59,368 nt of DNA from NCBI GenBank assembly GCA_009380025.1, contig WHSP01000010.1:1-59368 (forward strand). The letters are read 5' to 3'. The position numbers were made by a program, and so were the translations under genes. The notes under the pieces are model-generated. The model did not search any database, had not been told where the DNA came from, and worked only from the letters and a program-made list of their open reading frames with translations. How positions within the stretch are numbered: the stretch's first letter is position 1; each line of letters opens with the position of its first letter. This DNA is from Gemmatimonas sp. GTDB lineage: Bacteria > Gemmatimonadota > Gemmatimonadetes > Longimicrobiales > Longimicrobiaceae. Positions 43,471 through 52,796 of this stretch are shown in pieces.

Positions 43471-46284
43471 ATGTCTGACCTACGGTCATTTCACGGGCCC
43501 AACGCAGCATACGTTCTGGAGCTGTACGAGAAGTATCGAAGCGCCCCGAATTCGCTCGACCCTAGCTGGCGCTCTTTCTTCGAGAGCTTCTCGCCCGGTA
43601 ATGGAACCGAGGTCACCGCGGCAGCGGGTGCCCCTTCCAGCTCCTCCATCGAAACGATCCTGAGCGCGCACCGGCTCGCGCAGGCGATCCGAGCGCGCGG
43701 GCACACGGCCTCGCAACTCGATCCGTTGGATGGCAAGCCGGAGGAAGACCCCGCGCTCAGACCGGAAACGTACGGGATCACGGAACAGGATCTCGAAGAG
43801 CTTCCTTCGTCGGTGGTTCGGGTCGCTGGATATGTCGCTTCGCGGACGAAGACGGCGGGCGAAGCGATTCGACTACTCCGAGAAATCTATTCGGGAACGA
43901 TCGGCTACGATTTCGGCCACATTTCCAATCCCGAGGAGCGGCGCTGGCTGCGGGAGCAGATCGAGTCGGGCGAAGTTCGCGAGCCACTCACGGCGGATGA
44001 GAAGCTGGTCGAGTTGGAGCGGCTCTCGGCCGTTGAGGGGTTCGAGAAGTTCCTCCACAAAACGTACTTCGGACAGAAGCGCTTCTCGATCGAGGGGACC
44101 GATACCCTGGTTCCGATCCTCGACGAAATCATCCTCGCCTCGGCGGCAACGGGAGCGCGTGAGGTGTTGATCGGGATGGCTCATCGCGGCAGGCTGAACG
44201 TCCTCAGCCACGTGCTGGGCAAGCCCTACGAGCTGATCCTTGGAGGCTTCCACGGGGGACCCCGGACCGCCGACGGATCGCTCGCTCCGGACGACTTCAC
44301 GGGCGACGTCAAGTACCACATGGGGTGGGAAGGGCTCCATGCGGGGACGTCGTCCGACGTGAAGGTCACGCTGGCACCGAATCCCAGCCATCTGGAGTTC
44401 GTGGATCCCGTCGTGATGGGGATGACACGGGCGTCCCAGGACGACACGAGCGTCCCGGGTGGAGCCCCGCCCCGAGCCACGGAGGCCGCGGTCCCGATCC
44501 TGGTGCATGGGGACGCTGCGTTCCCCGGTCAGGGGGTCGTTGCGGAAACGCTGAACATGTCCGGTCTTGACGGCTATACGGTCAGCGGGACCATTCACAT
44601 CATCGCGAACAACCAGGTCGGCTTCACAACGAATCCGTCGAACGCTCGGTCGACGCGGTATGCAAGCGATCTCGCGAAGGGGTTCGAGATTCCGGTCGTG
44701 CACGTCAACGCCGACGACGTCGAGTCCTGCATCATTGCCGCGAGGCTCGCGGCAATTTATCGGGAGCGGTACCGGAAGGATTTCCTGATCGATCTGGTCG
44801 GGTATCGGCGCTGGGGGCACAACGAGGGCGATGAACCGCTCTTCACCCAACCGCGGATGTACGAAACCATCCGAGCGCACCCGACGGTGCGGGAGAAGTT
44901 CGCGTCGGACCTCGTTCGCGAAGGGCTCATCACCGAAGAGGAGGCCAAGGAGGCGTTGGATCGGGTCTTCGAGCGCCTGGAAAAGACGAAGGCGGGGCTC
45001 GAGCAGGCCGTCGCGACGGATCCGGACTCCTCGATGGCAACGTCCGCCCGGGAGCTCGACCTTCCGGTGACTCAGAGCGCCGTTCCCGCACATCAGCTCG
45101 TCGAGCTCAATGACGCTCTCCTGACCTGGCCGGAAGGCTTCACACCGAATCGGCGGCTAGCGAAACAACTCGATCGCCGGCGGGCAGCCTTCGGACCGGA
45201 CGGCGGAATCGATTGGGGGCACGCGGAGAGCCTCGCATTCGCCTCTCTACTCGTCGAAGGGGTTCCCATCCGACTCACGGGGCAGGACGTGGAACGCGGG
45301 ACGTTCAGCCACCGGCACCAAGTGCTCTTCGACGCGGAGACGGGGGAGTCGTACACGCCGCTCGCAAGCCTTCCGAACTCGCGTGCCTCTTTCGAGATCC
45401 ACAACTCGCCCCTCTCGGAGATGGCGGTCGTCGGGTTCGAGTACGGATACAGCGTCCGGGACCCGGACGTGCTCGTTCTCTGGGAAGCGCAGTTCGGGGA
45501 CTTCACGAACGGAGCGCAGGTCGTTGTCGATCAGTTCATCGCGGCAGCGGCCGTGAAGTGGCAGCAGACATCGGGGCTCGTGATGCTGCTCCCCCACGGC
45601 TATGAGGGGCAGGGACCAGAGCATTCGAGCGCACGTCTCGAGCGCTTCCTGCAGTTGGCCGCACAGGCGAACTTGCGTGTCGCCAATTGTACGACCTCAG
45701 CGCAGTACTTCCACCTACTCCGCCGTCAGGCCCTTCTCCTCAGTAGGGACCCACGGCCGCTCGTGGTGATGAGCCCGAAGAGCCTCCTGCGGCACCCGAT
45801 GGCTGCATCCAGCCTGCGGGACTTTTCGGAGGGCCGGTTTTACAGCGTGCTCGGCGACGAGGAAGCCAGCGCTCGCGTCGCGGAGATCACCCGTTTGCTC
45901 CTGTGTAGCGGAAAGGTCTACGTCGATCTTGCCTCCGGCGATCAACGGCAGAACGCACCGAGGGTCGTCCTGGTCCGCGTCGAGGAGCTCTTCCCCTTCC
46001 CGAAGGAGGAGATCCGCGCCCAGATCGAAATGTACCCGAATCTCCAGGAGATCGTCTGGGTCCAGGAAGAACCCAAGAACATGGGTGCGTGGAACTTCAT
46101 CGAGCCATGCCTTCGGACACTCGTTGAGGGGCACCTCCCGATCCGCTACGAGGGCCGACCGGGACGCGCGAGCCCTGCGGAGGGATACTCCTACAAGCAT
46201 GCTGCCGAGCAGGCTCGCATCGTCAGCGCCGCGTGGGAGGGAGCGCCGGAACGCCCTCGGCAGCGCCAGGCCAAGAGGGCCTGA
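43471..46284 (+). CDS. sucA: 2-oxoglutarate dehydrogenase E1 component
   Basis: Thiamine-diphosphate enzyme that decarboxylates 2-oxoglutarate and passes the succinyl group to E2 in the TCA cycle. The 937 residues show the N-terminal SucA helix (FHGPNAAYVLELYEKYRSAPNSLDPSW) that contacts E2, the GDAAFPGQG...NNQVGFTT thiamine-binding core (350-390) and the GYEGQGPEHSSARLERFLQL C-terminal region. No ribosome site stands out before ATG 43471, but the N terminus matches the family. sucB follows after 165 bases that contain a hairpin, then lpd. Confidence 0.95.
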   Translation: MSDLRSFHGPNAAYVLELYEKYRSAPNSLDPSWRSFFESFSPGNGTEVTAAAGAPSSSSIETILSAHRLAQAIRARGHTASQLDPLDGKPEEDPALRPETYGITEQDLEELPSSVVRVAGYVASRTKTAGEAIRLLREIYSGTIGYDFGHISNPEERRWLREQIESGEVREPLTADEKLVELERLSAVEGFEKFLHKTYFGQKRFSIEGTDTLVPILDEIILASAATGAREVLIGMAHRGRLNVLSHVLGKPYELILGGFHGGPRTADGSLAPDDFTGDVKYHMGWEGLHAGTSSDVKVTLAPNPSHLEFVDPVVMGMTRASQDDTSVPGGAPPRATEAAVPILVHGDAAFPGQGVVAETLNMSGLDGYTVSGTIHIIANNQVGFTTNPSNARSTRYASDLAKGFEIPVVHVNADDVESCIIAARLAAIYRERYRKDFLIDLVGYRRWGHNEGDEPLFTQPRMYETIRAHPTVREKFASDLVREGLITEEEAKEALDRVFERLEKTKAGLEQAVATDPDSSMATSARELDLPVTQSAVPAHQLVELNDALLTWPEGFTPNRRLAKQLDRRRAAFGPDGGIDWGHAESLAFASLLVEGVPIRLTGQDVERGTFSHRHQVLFDAETGESYTPLASLPNSRASFEIHNSPLSEMAVVGFEYGYSVRDPDVLVLWEAQFGDFTNGAQVVVDQFIAAAAVKWQQTSGLVMLLPHGYEGQGPEHSSARLERFLQLAAQANLRVANCTTSAQYFHLLRRQALLLSRDPRPLVVMSPKSLLRHPMAASSLRDFSEGRFYSVLGDEEASARVAEITRLLLCSGKVYVDLASGDQRQNAPRVVLVRVEELFPFPKEEIRAQIEMYPNLQEIVWVQEEPKNMGAWNFIEPCLRTLVEGHLPIRYEGRPGRASPAEGYSYKHAAEQARIVSAAWEGAPERPRQRQAKRA

Positions 46285-46285
46285 C

Positions 46286-46308
46286 AGCCGATCGCCGATA
46301 GCCGATAG
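46286..46308. repeat. CCGATCGCCGATAGCC repeat (inverted form of the TATCGGCGAT family)
   Basis: Three overlapping CGATAGCC/CGATCGCC units right after the sucA stop. They are the reverse complement of the units at 24177-24190 and 28901-28932. Confidence 0.4.
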
Positions 46309-46316
46309 TCTTTTCG

Positions 46317-46358
46317 GGGTAGGAGTCGCACGGCATTCGCCATCGTGACTTCCTACCC
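46317..46358. terminator. hairpin between sucA and sucB
   Basis: GGGTAGGAGTC (46317-46327) pairs with GACTTCCTACCC (46347-46358) with one bulged base and a 19-base loop. No U-run follows, so it may act as a processing or partial-termination site that sets relative amounts of E1 and E2/E3. Confidence 0.45.
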
Positions 46359-46449
46359 TTCAGAGTTTCCAGTGAGGTGAACCCGGGCGTAGCGCTTGCC
46401 TAGCGGCTCGACATGCCCGGTATTCGCAAAGGCACCAGAGAGAGCGAGA

Positions 46450-47781
46450 ATGGCGGTTGAGATACGTGTACCTCCCCTGGGGGAGTCGGTAGTCGAGGCC
46501 ACCGTTGGCCAGTGGACGAAGGCCGAGGGTGATGCCGTCCAGAAGGATGAGATCCTCGTCGAGCTCGAGACCGATAAGATCACGGTCGAGGTCGCAGCTC
46601 CGGAGGACGGCGTCCTCGAGAAGGTCGAGAAGCAGGAGGGGGCGACGGTCGGCGTTGACGACCTTCTCGGGGTGATGGAGGCGGGGAAAGCCCCGGCGGC
46701 GCCGACTTCCGAGGAACCCGAAGAGGCAGCGACCGCGGAGGCGCCGACTTCCGAGGAACCCGAAGAGGCACCATCCCCCGCCCCGGAAGCCACTGCCGGA
46801 GACGGTGCCGTGCCAACCTCGCCTGCAGCTCGAGCGATCGCTGCCGAACATGAGATCGATCTGGGCAGCCTTCGCGGAACCGGGCCGAACAATCGAATCA
46901 CGAAGGATGACGTCTTGAAGGCAGTGGAGGCCAAGACGGCGCATGCAGTAGGTGCGCCCACGACTGAACCCACCCCTCCGGCACCATCCACCGCACCGCC
47001 CTCGCCGCCAGCCTCGCGGCCAGCACCGTCTCCACAGCCAGCTCCGGCTCCGGCCCCGACGCCGGCCCCGGCTGCGAAGAGCGACCGCGAGACCCGGCAC
47101 CGAATGAGTCGCCGCCGCAAGACCATCGCTCGGCGCCTCGTCGAGGCGCAACAGACGACAGCCAGCCTCACCACGTTCAACGAGATCGATCTCTCGCGCG
47201 TCTTCGAGATCCGCAAGCTCCGACAGGACGACTTCGTGAAGAAACACGGCCTGAAGCTCGGCTTCATGTCGTTCTTCACCAAAGCCGCGGTCGGCGCCTT
47301 GAAGCAGTTTCCGTTGCTGAACGCGGAGATCCAGGGCGACGAGATCGTCGAGAAGCACTTCTACGATATCGGGATCGCGGTGGGCACGGACGAGGGTCTC
47401 GTGGTCCCGATCGTCCGTGACGCCGACCGCAAGAGCTTCGCGGACATCGAGCGAACGATCGGTGAGCTCGCAGTGCGCGCCCGGGACGGCAAGCTGTCCC
47501 TCGACGACCTACAAGGCGGGAGCTTCACCATCACCAACGGTGGCATCTATGGGTCGATGCTCTCGACACCGATCCTCAACCCCCCGCAGGTCGGCATCCT
47601 CGGGATGCACAACATCGTCGAGCGCCCTGTCGTCGTCTCGGGCAAGATCGAGATCCGACCTATGATGTACGTCGCCCTTACGTACGATCACCGGATGGTG
47701 GACGGGAGTGTAGCCGTGCGCTTCCTCGTCGCGATCAAGCAGATGATCGAAGATCCGGAAATCATGCTCCTCGAAGGCTAG
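46450..47781 (+). CDS. sucB: dihydrolipoyllysine succinyltransferase (2-oxoglutarate dehydrogenase E2)
   Basis: A 443-residue E2 core. The lipoyl domain is N-terminal with lipoyl lysine K43 (ETDKITVE), followed by a long Ala/Pro/Glu hinge with duplicated TSEEPEEA blocks. The E1/E3-binding domain follows (SPAARAIAAEHEIDLGSLRGTGPNNRITKDDVL), then the C-terminal catalytic domain with DHRMVDG (H414, D418). The start ATG 46450 lies at the first residue of the lipoyl fold; an upstream in-frame ATG at 46396 lacks similarity. lpd begins 6 bases after the stop, so E2 and E3 are made together. Confidence 0.95.
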   Translation: MAVEIRVPPLGESVVEATVGQWTKAEGDAVQKDEILVELETDKITVEVAAPEDGVLEKVEKQEGATVGVDDLLGVMEAGKAPAAPTSEEPEEAATAEAPTSEEPEEAPSPAPEATAGDGAVPTSPAARAIAAEHEIDLGSLRGTGPNNRITKDDVLKAVEAKTAHAVGAPTTEPTPPAPSTAPPSPPASRPAPSPQPAPAPAPTPAPAAKSDRETRHRMSRRRKTIARRLVEAQQTTASLTTFNEIDLSRVFEIRKLRQDDFVKKHGLKLGFMSFFTKAAVGALKQFPLLNAEIQGDEIVEKHFYDIGIAVGTDEGLVVPIVRDADRKSFADIERTIGELAVRARDGKLSLDDLQGGSFTITNGGIYGSMLSTPILNPPQVGILGMHNIVERPVVVSGKIEIRPMMYVALTYDHRMVDGSVAVRFLVAIKQMIEDPEIMLLEG

Positions 47782-47787
47782 GAGCGG

Positions 47788-49176
47788 ATGCCAGATACGC
47801 CATTCGACCTCGTCGTACTGGGCGCCGGACCGGGCGGATACATCGCCGCGATCAGGGCGGCGCAACTCGGGATGAGGGTCGCTTGCGTGGAGAAAGAGGA
47901 TGCCCTCGGCGGGACCTGTCTGCGCGTCGGGTGCATTCCGTCGAAGGCCCTGCTCGACTCATCGGAGCTGTACCACCAGATGCTCCACAAGGCTTCGCTC
48001 CACGGCTTCACGGTGGAGAACATCGGGGTCGATGTCAGCGCGATGCTCCGGCGCAAGGACGAAGTGGTCACTGGGCTGACGCGCGGTGTCGAGGGGCTTT
48101 TCAAGAAGAATCAGATCGAATGGATTCGCGGGTTCGGGCGACTCGCTTCCGACGATTCGATCTCGGTGGAGGGGAGCGAGGGATCCCGGGCCATTCGGGC
48201 CGACAACATCCTCATCGCAAGCGGCTCCGTCCCCGTCGAGCTCCCTTTTCTTCCGTTCGACCATGAACGGATCATCGACTCCACCGTGGCTCTTTCGATC
48301 TCGGAAGTGCCAGAGCACCTGGTCGTCGTCGGCGGAGGCGTGATCGGGCTGGAGCTGGGTAGCGTCTGGCTCAGGCTCGGAGCGAAGGTAACCGTGCTCG
48401 AAGCCATGCCAACGATCCTCCCCGGCATGGATGGGGAGGTTGTGAAGCAGGCGTCCCGCATCTTCAAGAAGCAGGGTTTCCACATCCAGACGGGAGCGAA
48501 GGTGACCGGAGCGACTCGGGACGGGGATCGGGTCACCGTAGATGTGGAAGGAGCGGAGTCTATCCACGCGGACTATCTTCTCGTCGCCGTCGGGCGCCGC
48601 GCCTACACGGAAGAGATGGGGTTCGAGGATGCCGGAATCCGCATGGAACGCGGGGTCATCCAGGTCGACGAGCGATACCACACAGGCGTCGGGAATATCT
48701 ACGCGATCGGGGACGCGATCGGCGGGAGGATGTTGGCGCACAAGGCGGAGGAGGAGGGGATCGCGGCCGTAGAGTTCATGGCTGGCAAGCAGGGACACGT
48801 GAACTACGATGCAGTAGCCAATGTAGTCTACACCTGGCCGGAGATCGCGTCGGTGGGCAAATCGGAAGAGGAGCTGAAGGAAGCGGGGATCGAGTACCGG
48901 GTCGGGAAGTTTCCCTGGGCTGCGAACGGTCGGGCGAAGGCGATGGCAGAAGCGGATGGAATGGTGAAGATCCTTGCCGATGCATCGACCGACCGCCTTC
49001 TGGGCGTGCACATTCTTGGACCGCGTGCGTCTGATTTGATAGCCGAGGCGGCCGTGGCGGTGGAGTTCGAGGGCTCCGCGGAAGACATTGCCCGGTCGGT
49101 GCATGCCCACCCGACGCTTCCGGAGGCGATGAAGGAGGCGGCTCTCGCGGTCGACGGCCGAGCGATCCACTTCTGA
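47788..49176 (+). CDS. lpd: dihydrolipoyl dehydrogenase (E3)
   Basis: Flavoprotein (462 aa) that reoxidises dihydrolipoyl groups of E2 with NAD+. The FAD motif is GAGPGGYIAA (12-20) and the redox disulfide is C44-C49 (GGTCLRVGC). An NAD motif VVGGGVIGLELGSVW lies near 178-195. The C-terminal catalytic dyad is H441-E446 (HAHPTLPEA). It follows sucB by six bases and completes the E1-E2-E3 operon; it may also serve pyruvate dehydrogenase or glycine cleavage if those lack their own E3. It converges on the lipid kinase gene across a T-rich spacer. Confidence 0.96.
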   Translation: MPDTPFDLVVLGAGPGGYIAAIRAAQLGMRVACVEKEDALGGTCLRVGCIPSKALLDSSELYHQMLHKASLHGFTVENIGVDVSAMLRRKDEVVTGLTRGVEGLFKKNQIEWIRGFGRLASDDSISVEGSEGSRAIRADNILIASGSVPVELPFLPFDHERIIDSTVALSISEVPEHLVVVGGGVIGLELGSVWLRLGAKVTVLEAMPTILPGMDGEVVKQASRIFKKQGFHIQTGAKVTGATRDGDRVTVDVEGAESIHADYLLVAVGRRAYTEEMGFEDAGIRMERGVIQVDERYHTGVGNIYAIGDAIGGRMLAHKAEEEGIAAVEFMAGKQGHVNYDAVANVVYTWPEIASVGKSEEELKEAGIEYRVGKFPWAANGRAKAMAEADGMVKILADASTDRLLGVHILGPRASDLIAEAAVAVEFEGSAEDIARSVHAHPTLPEAMKEAALAVDGRAIHF

Positions 49177-49237
49177 TTACGATCCCCCGGCGCCTTTTTT
49201 TGGGGCGGTCGTGATAGCCTTGCCTTCGTGCATTTGT

Positions 49238-50164
49238 TTAGGCCAGAACGGTAAGCCTCCCCGGCACGATCTCGATCTCGAGCTCGGTGACCCAATCGGC
49301 GACGAACTCGCCGTCCGCGTGGATGGGAAGCCGTTCCGTGCTACGGACGACGACGCTGCGTCCGCGATGGAGCTCGACGCCCCATTGCCCCAGGTGCTTG
49401 CCTACCATGACCCGTGGGAGGAGGCGCAGGACCCTGGGAAGGCTTCGGCCAGTGGCGATGAGGATGTCGAGCGCGCCGTCGTCGACCTCGGCCCCTGGGC
49501 AGAGCCAAAAATTCCCACCGTGGCACGGCCCGTTGCTGACCGTGGTGAGGATCAACGCTCGATCCGAGATCTGCACTCCGTCCACGAACACGTCGATCCG
49601 GGGCGAGCGAAGCTCTCGTAGCGCCTTCAGCAGAGCCCAGGCGTAGATCGCAGCGCCGCGCAGCCGTTTGATCGCCCTGGCATGGGTCGCCACCTGCGCG
49701 TCGAAACCGACGCCGACTCCGTTCGTGAAGTACCAGGCCCCATCGGGTCCGCCTCCCGTGCAGTGTCGCACTACCTTCCCTACGTCGACCGGCCGCGGCT
49801 CGGCCGTGAGGATTCGACGAACCGCCTCGCCCGGCCGATGTGGGGGCACACCGAGCATCTTCACGAAATCGTTCCCGCTGCCGACCGGCACGATACCGAC
49901 TGGGACCGTAACTCCGTTTCCGGCGGCACACATCAAACCGTTCACTACTTCGTGGACGATTCCGTCACCCCCCACGGCGACGATGGCGGACCACCCATCC
50001 CGAACGGCATCCTGAGCGAGCTCGACTGCGTGCCCGCGATACTCGGTCGGAACCAGGCGGTAGTCGGCGCCGCCGGCCGCAAAGGAGGCCTCGATCGTTG
50101 CCCTCGATTTCGCGGCGCGCCCCCGGCTAGCCAGCGGATTGAAGATAACGAAGTAGGATCTCAA
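49238..50164 (-). CDS. YegS/DagK-family lipid kinase
   Basis: A 308-residue member of the diacylglycerol/lipid kinase family: GGDG at 65-68 followed by EVVNG, a GSGNDF turn at 95-100 and the family's C-terminal beta domain (SNGPCHGGNFWLCPGAEVDDGALDI). Such enzymes phosphorylate diacylglycerol, phosphatidylglycerol or sphingoid bases. The start TTG 50164 overlaps the fumC stop (TTGA) and has AAGG close upstream; it puts the first strand (SYFVIFNPLASRGRA) at the N terminus. It is translated with fumC, but the functional tie is unclear. Confidence 0.88.
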   Translation of the reverse strand: MRSYFVIFNPLASRGRAAKSRATIEASFAAGGADYRLVPTEYRGHAVELAQDAVRDGWSAIVAVGGDGIVHEVVNGLMCAAGNGVTVPVGIVPVGSGNDFVKMLGVPPHRPGEAVRRILTAEPRPVDVGKVVRHCTGGGPDGAWYFTNGVGVGFDAQVATHARAIKRLRGAAIYAWALLKALRELRSPRIDVFVDGVQISDRALILTTVSNGPCHGGNFWLCPGAEVDDGALDILIATGRSLPRVLRLLPRVMVGKHLGQWGVELHRGRSVVVRSTERLPIHADGEFVADWVTELEIEIVPGRLTVLA

Positions 50165-51573
50165 CCCTTCCCACCTGGAATGCCCGGCTCCGTCATCTCG
50201 CGCACGTTCAATACTGCGTCGAGCTGATCGTCCGAGAGAAGACCGCGCCGCCTCACGACATCGCGAACGGATTCGTAATTCTTCGCCGACTCCTTGGCCA
50301 CGGACGACGCCTCGTCGTACCCGATGTACGCGTTCAGCGCCGTTGCGATCGACGGGTTCCGCTCCAGGAGCTGGCGGCACCTCTCCCGGTTCGCTGAGAT
50401 GCCTTCGAGCGCTCGTGTCCGAAATGCATCGCACCCCCGGCTGAGGATGTCGACCGACTGCAAGAAGCTATTAGCCATCACAGGCATCATGACGTTCAGC
50501 TCGAAGTTGCCGTGCTGTCCGGCAACAGTGATCGTCAGATGGCTCCCCATCACCTGCGCCGCAACCATCATCAGTGCCTCGCTCATCACCGGGTTCACCT
50601 TTCCGGGCATAATCGAGCTTCCGGGCTGGATCGCGGGTAGAGAGATCTCGGCGAGTCCCGACGTCGGACCGCTCGCCAGCCACCGGATATCGTTCGCGAT
50701 TTTCAGGAGAGCAACGGCGAGGGTATTGAGCGCACCCGCGGCGAAGACGAATGCGTCTTTTGCCCCCTGTGCCTCGAAGTGGTTGGCGGCTTCGCGGAAC
50801 TCCAGACCGGTCATCTCGTTCAGCCTGGCGATCGCCACACCCGGAAATTCCGGGAGCCGATTGGTTCCCGTCCCAACCGCCGTTCCACCGAGCGCCAACT
50901 CGGAGAGCTCATCCCCCGCGAGGCGAAGACGTCGAATGCAGTGATCGACCTGCGCGGCATACCCCCCGAACTCCTGGCCGAGCCGGACCGGCGTGGCGTC
51001 CATCAAGTGGGTTCGTCCACTCTTGACGACGTCATCGAACTCGGTCGCCTTGACGTCGAGCGCGTCGCGTAGCCGTTCCAGCGAGGGGATGAGGTCGCGT
51101 TCGAGCGCGGCTCGCGCCGACACGTGCATCGCCGTGGGGATCACGTCATTCGAGGACTGCCCCATGTTGACGTGGTCGTTCGGATGTACGGCGCTCGCAC
51201 GCTGTTGCCCGAGTAGCTGCGCCGCCCGGGCGGCGATCACCTCATTGGCGTTCATGTTGCTCGAGGTTCCGCTCCCGGTCTGGAAGATGTCGAGCACGAA
51301 GTGATCGTCCCATCGTCCTTCGCTGACCTCGTCGGCTGCCCGAACAATAGCGTCGCCAATCGTCGAATCGAGCTGATTCAGCTCCATGTTCGCGAGTGCG
51401 GCGGCCTTCTTCACGTGGCCCAACGCGGCGATGAAATGCCGCGAGAACCGAAACCCGCTGATGGGGAAGTTCTCGACCGCGCGCTGAGTCTGCGCGGCAT
51501 ACAGCGCACTCGCGGGCACACGCATCTCGCCGAGCGAATCCTTCTCGACCCGAAAGCCGTCCTCACCTTGCAT
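50161..51573 (-). CDS. fumC: fumarate hydratase class II
   Basis: Hydrates fumarate to malate in the TCA cycle. A 470-residue tetramer-type fumarase with the superfamily signature GSSIMPGKVNP (318-328; catalytic serine 319 or 320), the conserved H189 in GRTHLMDA and the TGSGTSSNMNANE region (99-111). The start ATG 51573 fits the family; a longer frame upstream crosses a dispersed hairpin repeat and is not protein-like. It overlaps the lipid kinase. With sucA-sucB-lpd close by, the area groups TCA-cycle functions. The accessory element begins just upstream of this gene. Confidence 0.96.
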   Translation of the reverse strand: MQGEDGFRVEKDSLGEMRVPASALYAAQTQRAVENFPISGFRFSRHFIAALGHVKKAAALANMELNQLDSTIGDAIVRAADEVSEGRWDDHFVLDIFQTGSGTSSNMNANEVIAARAAQLLGQQRASAVHPNDHVNMGQSSNDVIPTAMHVSARAALERDLIPSLERLRDALDVKATEFDDVVKSGRTHLMDATPVRLGQEFGGYAAQVDHCIRRLRLAGDELSELALGGTAVGTGTNRLPEFPGVAIARLNEMTGLEFREAANHFEAQGAKDAFVFAAGALNTLAVALLKIANDIRWLASGPTSGLAEISLPAIQPGSSIMPGKVNPVMSEALMMVAAQVMGSHLTITVAGQHGNFELNVMMPVMANSFLQSVDILSRGCDAFRTRALEGISANRERCRQLLERNPSIATALNAYIGYDEASSVAKESAKNYESVRDVVRRRGLLSDDQLDAVLNVREMTEPGIPGGKG

Positions 51574-51685
51574 GAGCACCTCTGACAGTACGGGCGTAGA
51601 CTGAAGGCTGTGTGCAGCAGCCTGGTCACTGGAAGCGAGCAGATGAGAATGTGGCGGGGCCGTGGCAGGGATGGCAAATTCCATC

Positions 51686-51754
51686 GTCATTCCCGCGAAC
51701 GCGGGAATCCAGCCACTGTATCCTCACTGGATCCCCGCCTGCGCGGGGATGACA
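51686..51754. repeat. dispersed hairpin repeat (REP/MITE-like)
   Basis: A 69-base element. Its two arms each form a hairpin (TTCCCGCGAACGCGGGAA and ATCCCCGCCTGCGCGGGGAT) and are also complementary to each other (ATCCAG / CTGGAT, GTCAT / ATGAC). This is the widespread 'ATTCCCGCG...GGAATCCAG' type of intergenic repeat. It lies upstream of the fumC start and just before the replication-protein-like gene. A degenerate third arm is near 51809-51833. Confidence 0.75.
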
Positions 51755-51773
51755 AGAGCGACCTCCGGGATCG

Positions 51774-52796
51774 ATGCGTCTGACCTGGGACGGTACGCCC
51801 GGTCGATCGTCATGCCACCCAAGGCGGGGAGTCGTTGCCTGCCTCGAGGGCGAACTCCGCTCCGCCCTTGCCAAGCGGATCTACCAGGTGCTCGCGCTGC
51901 GGATGGCCCGCGGGGTGCGGCCGCCGTTCGTCTTTACGCTCGCTGACTGCCTGGACGAGATCGCCTTCGGTAATGGCCGGAAACCAGGCATGCAGGCAAA
52001 GCAGATATCCTCTGCACTCTGCAGCCTGCAGAAGGCCAGCATCGTACTCTCCCACGAGGTCCGGGAAATCGGCCACGGTGCATACGAGATCGTCGTAGTC
52101 CCTGGGGAGCGGCTGCACGCGGCCGGTCTTTTCCGTGGCGTCGGGGCTCAGGACAAGACGTGGACACGGACTCTTCTCTACCACCTCGGCATCTTCGGCA
52201 TCTCCCTGTCGACGGGCCGTCAGCTCCTCCGGTCCTTCCCGACCCAGACCGTAAACGTTCTGCGGCGCGCCTACTACCTCCAGACGGAGAAGGGAGGCAT
52301 GGATATGAACGGGCGCCCGGTTGAAAACTGGGGCGGGTGGATTCGCGGGGGGATCGAGAACGGGTGGGAGTTTACAGAGCCAGGGTACCTTCGCTGGCTC
52401 GACCGTATGAGCGGTCGGGCGCTCGACGAAGAATCCCTCGTGACGCCGGTAATCGACATCAAGGCCCCGGTCCGGGAACCGAAGGAGACCTCACCTGATC
52501 AATCCCCAACGGCACCGCCGTCGTCGGTAGACGCCGAGTTACCGGCAGGCGAGTGGGGCCAGGCTCTGGAGCGCTTCCGCCCGCAGGTTCCGGCGCTAAC
52601 CTTCGATAGCTGGCTGCGCAACACGTGGCAGATTGAGGTCACCAATGCTCAGGTTCGCGTCGGCACGCCCAACACCTTCGCGGTGGGGTGGATCCAGGAC
52701 AAGTATGGGGAGGCCCTTTCCGCGATCCTTAGCGAGCTTCTGGAGAGGCCCATCTCTCTATCAGTGCACCACGAGGCAGAGCCGCAGTCCGACTGA
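51774..52796 (+). CDS. replication-initiator-like protein with C-terminal DnaA N-domain
   Basis: A 340-residue protein. Residues 25-112 look like a winged-helix DNA-binding fold (CLEGELRSALAKRIYQVLALRM... TLADCLDEIAFG...QISSALCSLQKASIV). Residues 115-215 are helical, 216-258 a Pro/Ser linker, and 259-331 match the DnaA domain-I fold (EWGQALERFRPQVPALTFDSWLRN...VGTPNTFAVGWIQDKYGEAL). DnaA domain I contacts helicase or partner proteins, so this protein may recruit the host replisome. The first 20 residues come from repeat-derived sequence, so the native N terminus is probably lost or the start is internal. An iteron-like region follows. Confidence 0.7.
   Translation: MRLTWDGTPGRSSCHPRRGVVACLEGELRSALAKRIYQVLALRMARGVRPPFVFTLADCLDEIAFGNGRKPGMQAKQISSALCSLQKASIVLSHEVREIGHGAYEIVVVPGERLHAAGLFRGVGAQDKTWTRTLLYHLGIFGISLSTGRQLLRSFPTQTVNVLRRAYYLQTEKGGMDMNGRPVENWGGWIRGGIENGWEFTEPGYLRWLDRMSGRALDEESLVTPVIDIKAPVREPKETSPDQSPTAPPSSVDAELPAGEWGQALERFRPQVPALTFDSWLRNTWQIEVTNAQVRVGTPNTFAVGWIQDKYGEALSAILSELLERPISLSVHHEAEPQSD

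Noticed and set aside
49184-49208. T-run with GGCG/CGCC arms between lpd and the lipid kinase as an intrinsic terminator
   Set aside because: The T-run lies in the loop and not after the stem, so the structure does not meet the usual terminator form on either strand.
51662-51760. CRISPR-like repeat
   Set aside because: There are only two unequal arms without regular spacers; it is a REP/MITE-type hairpin.
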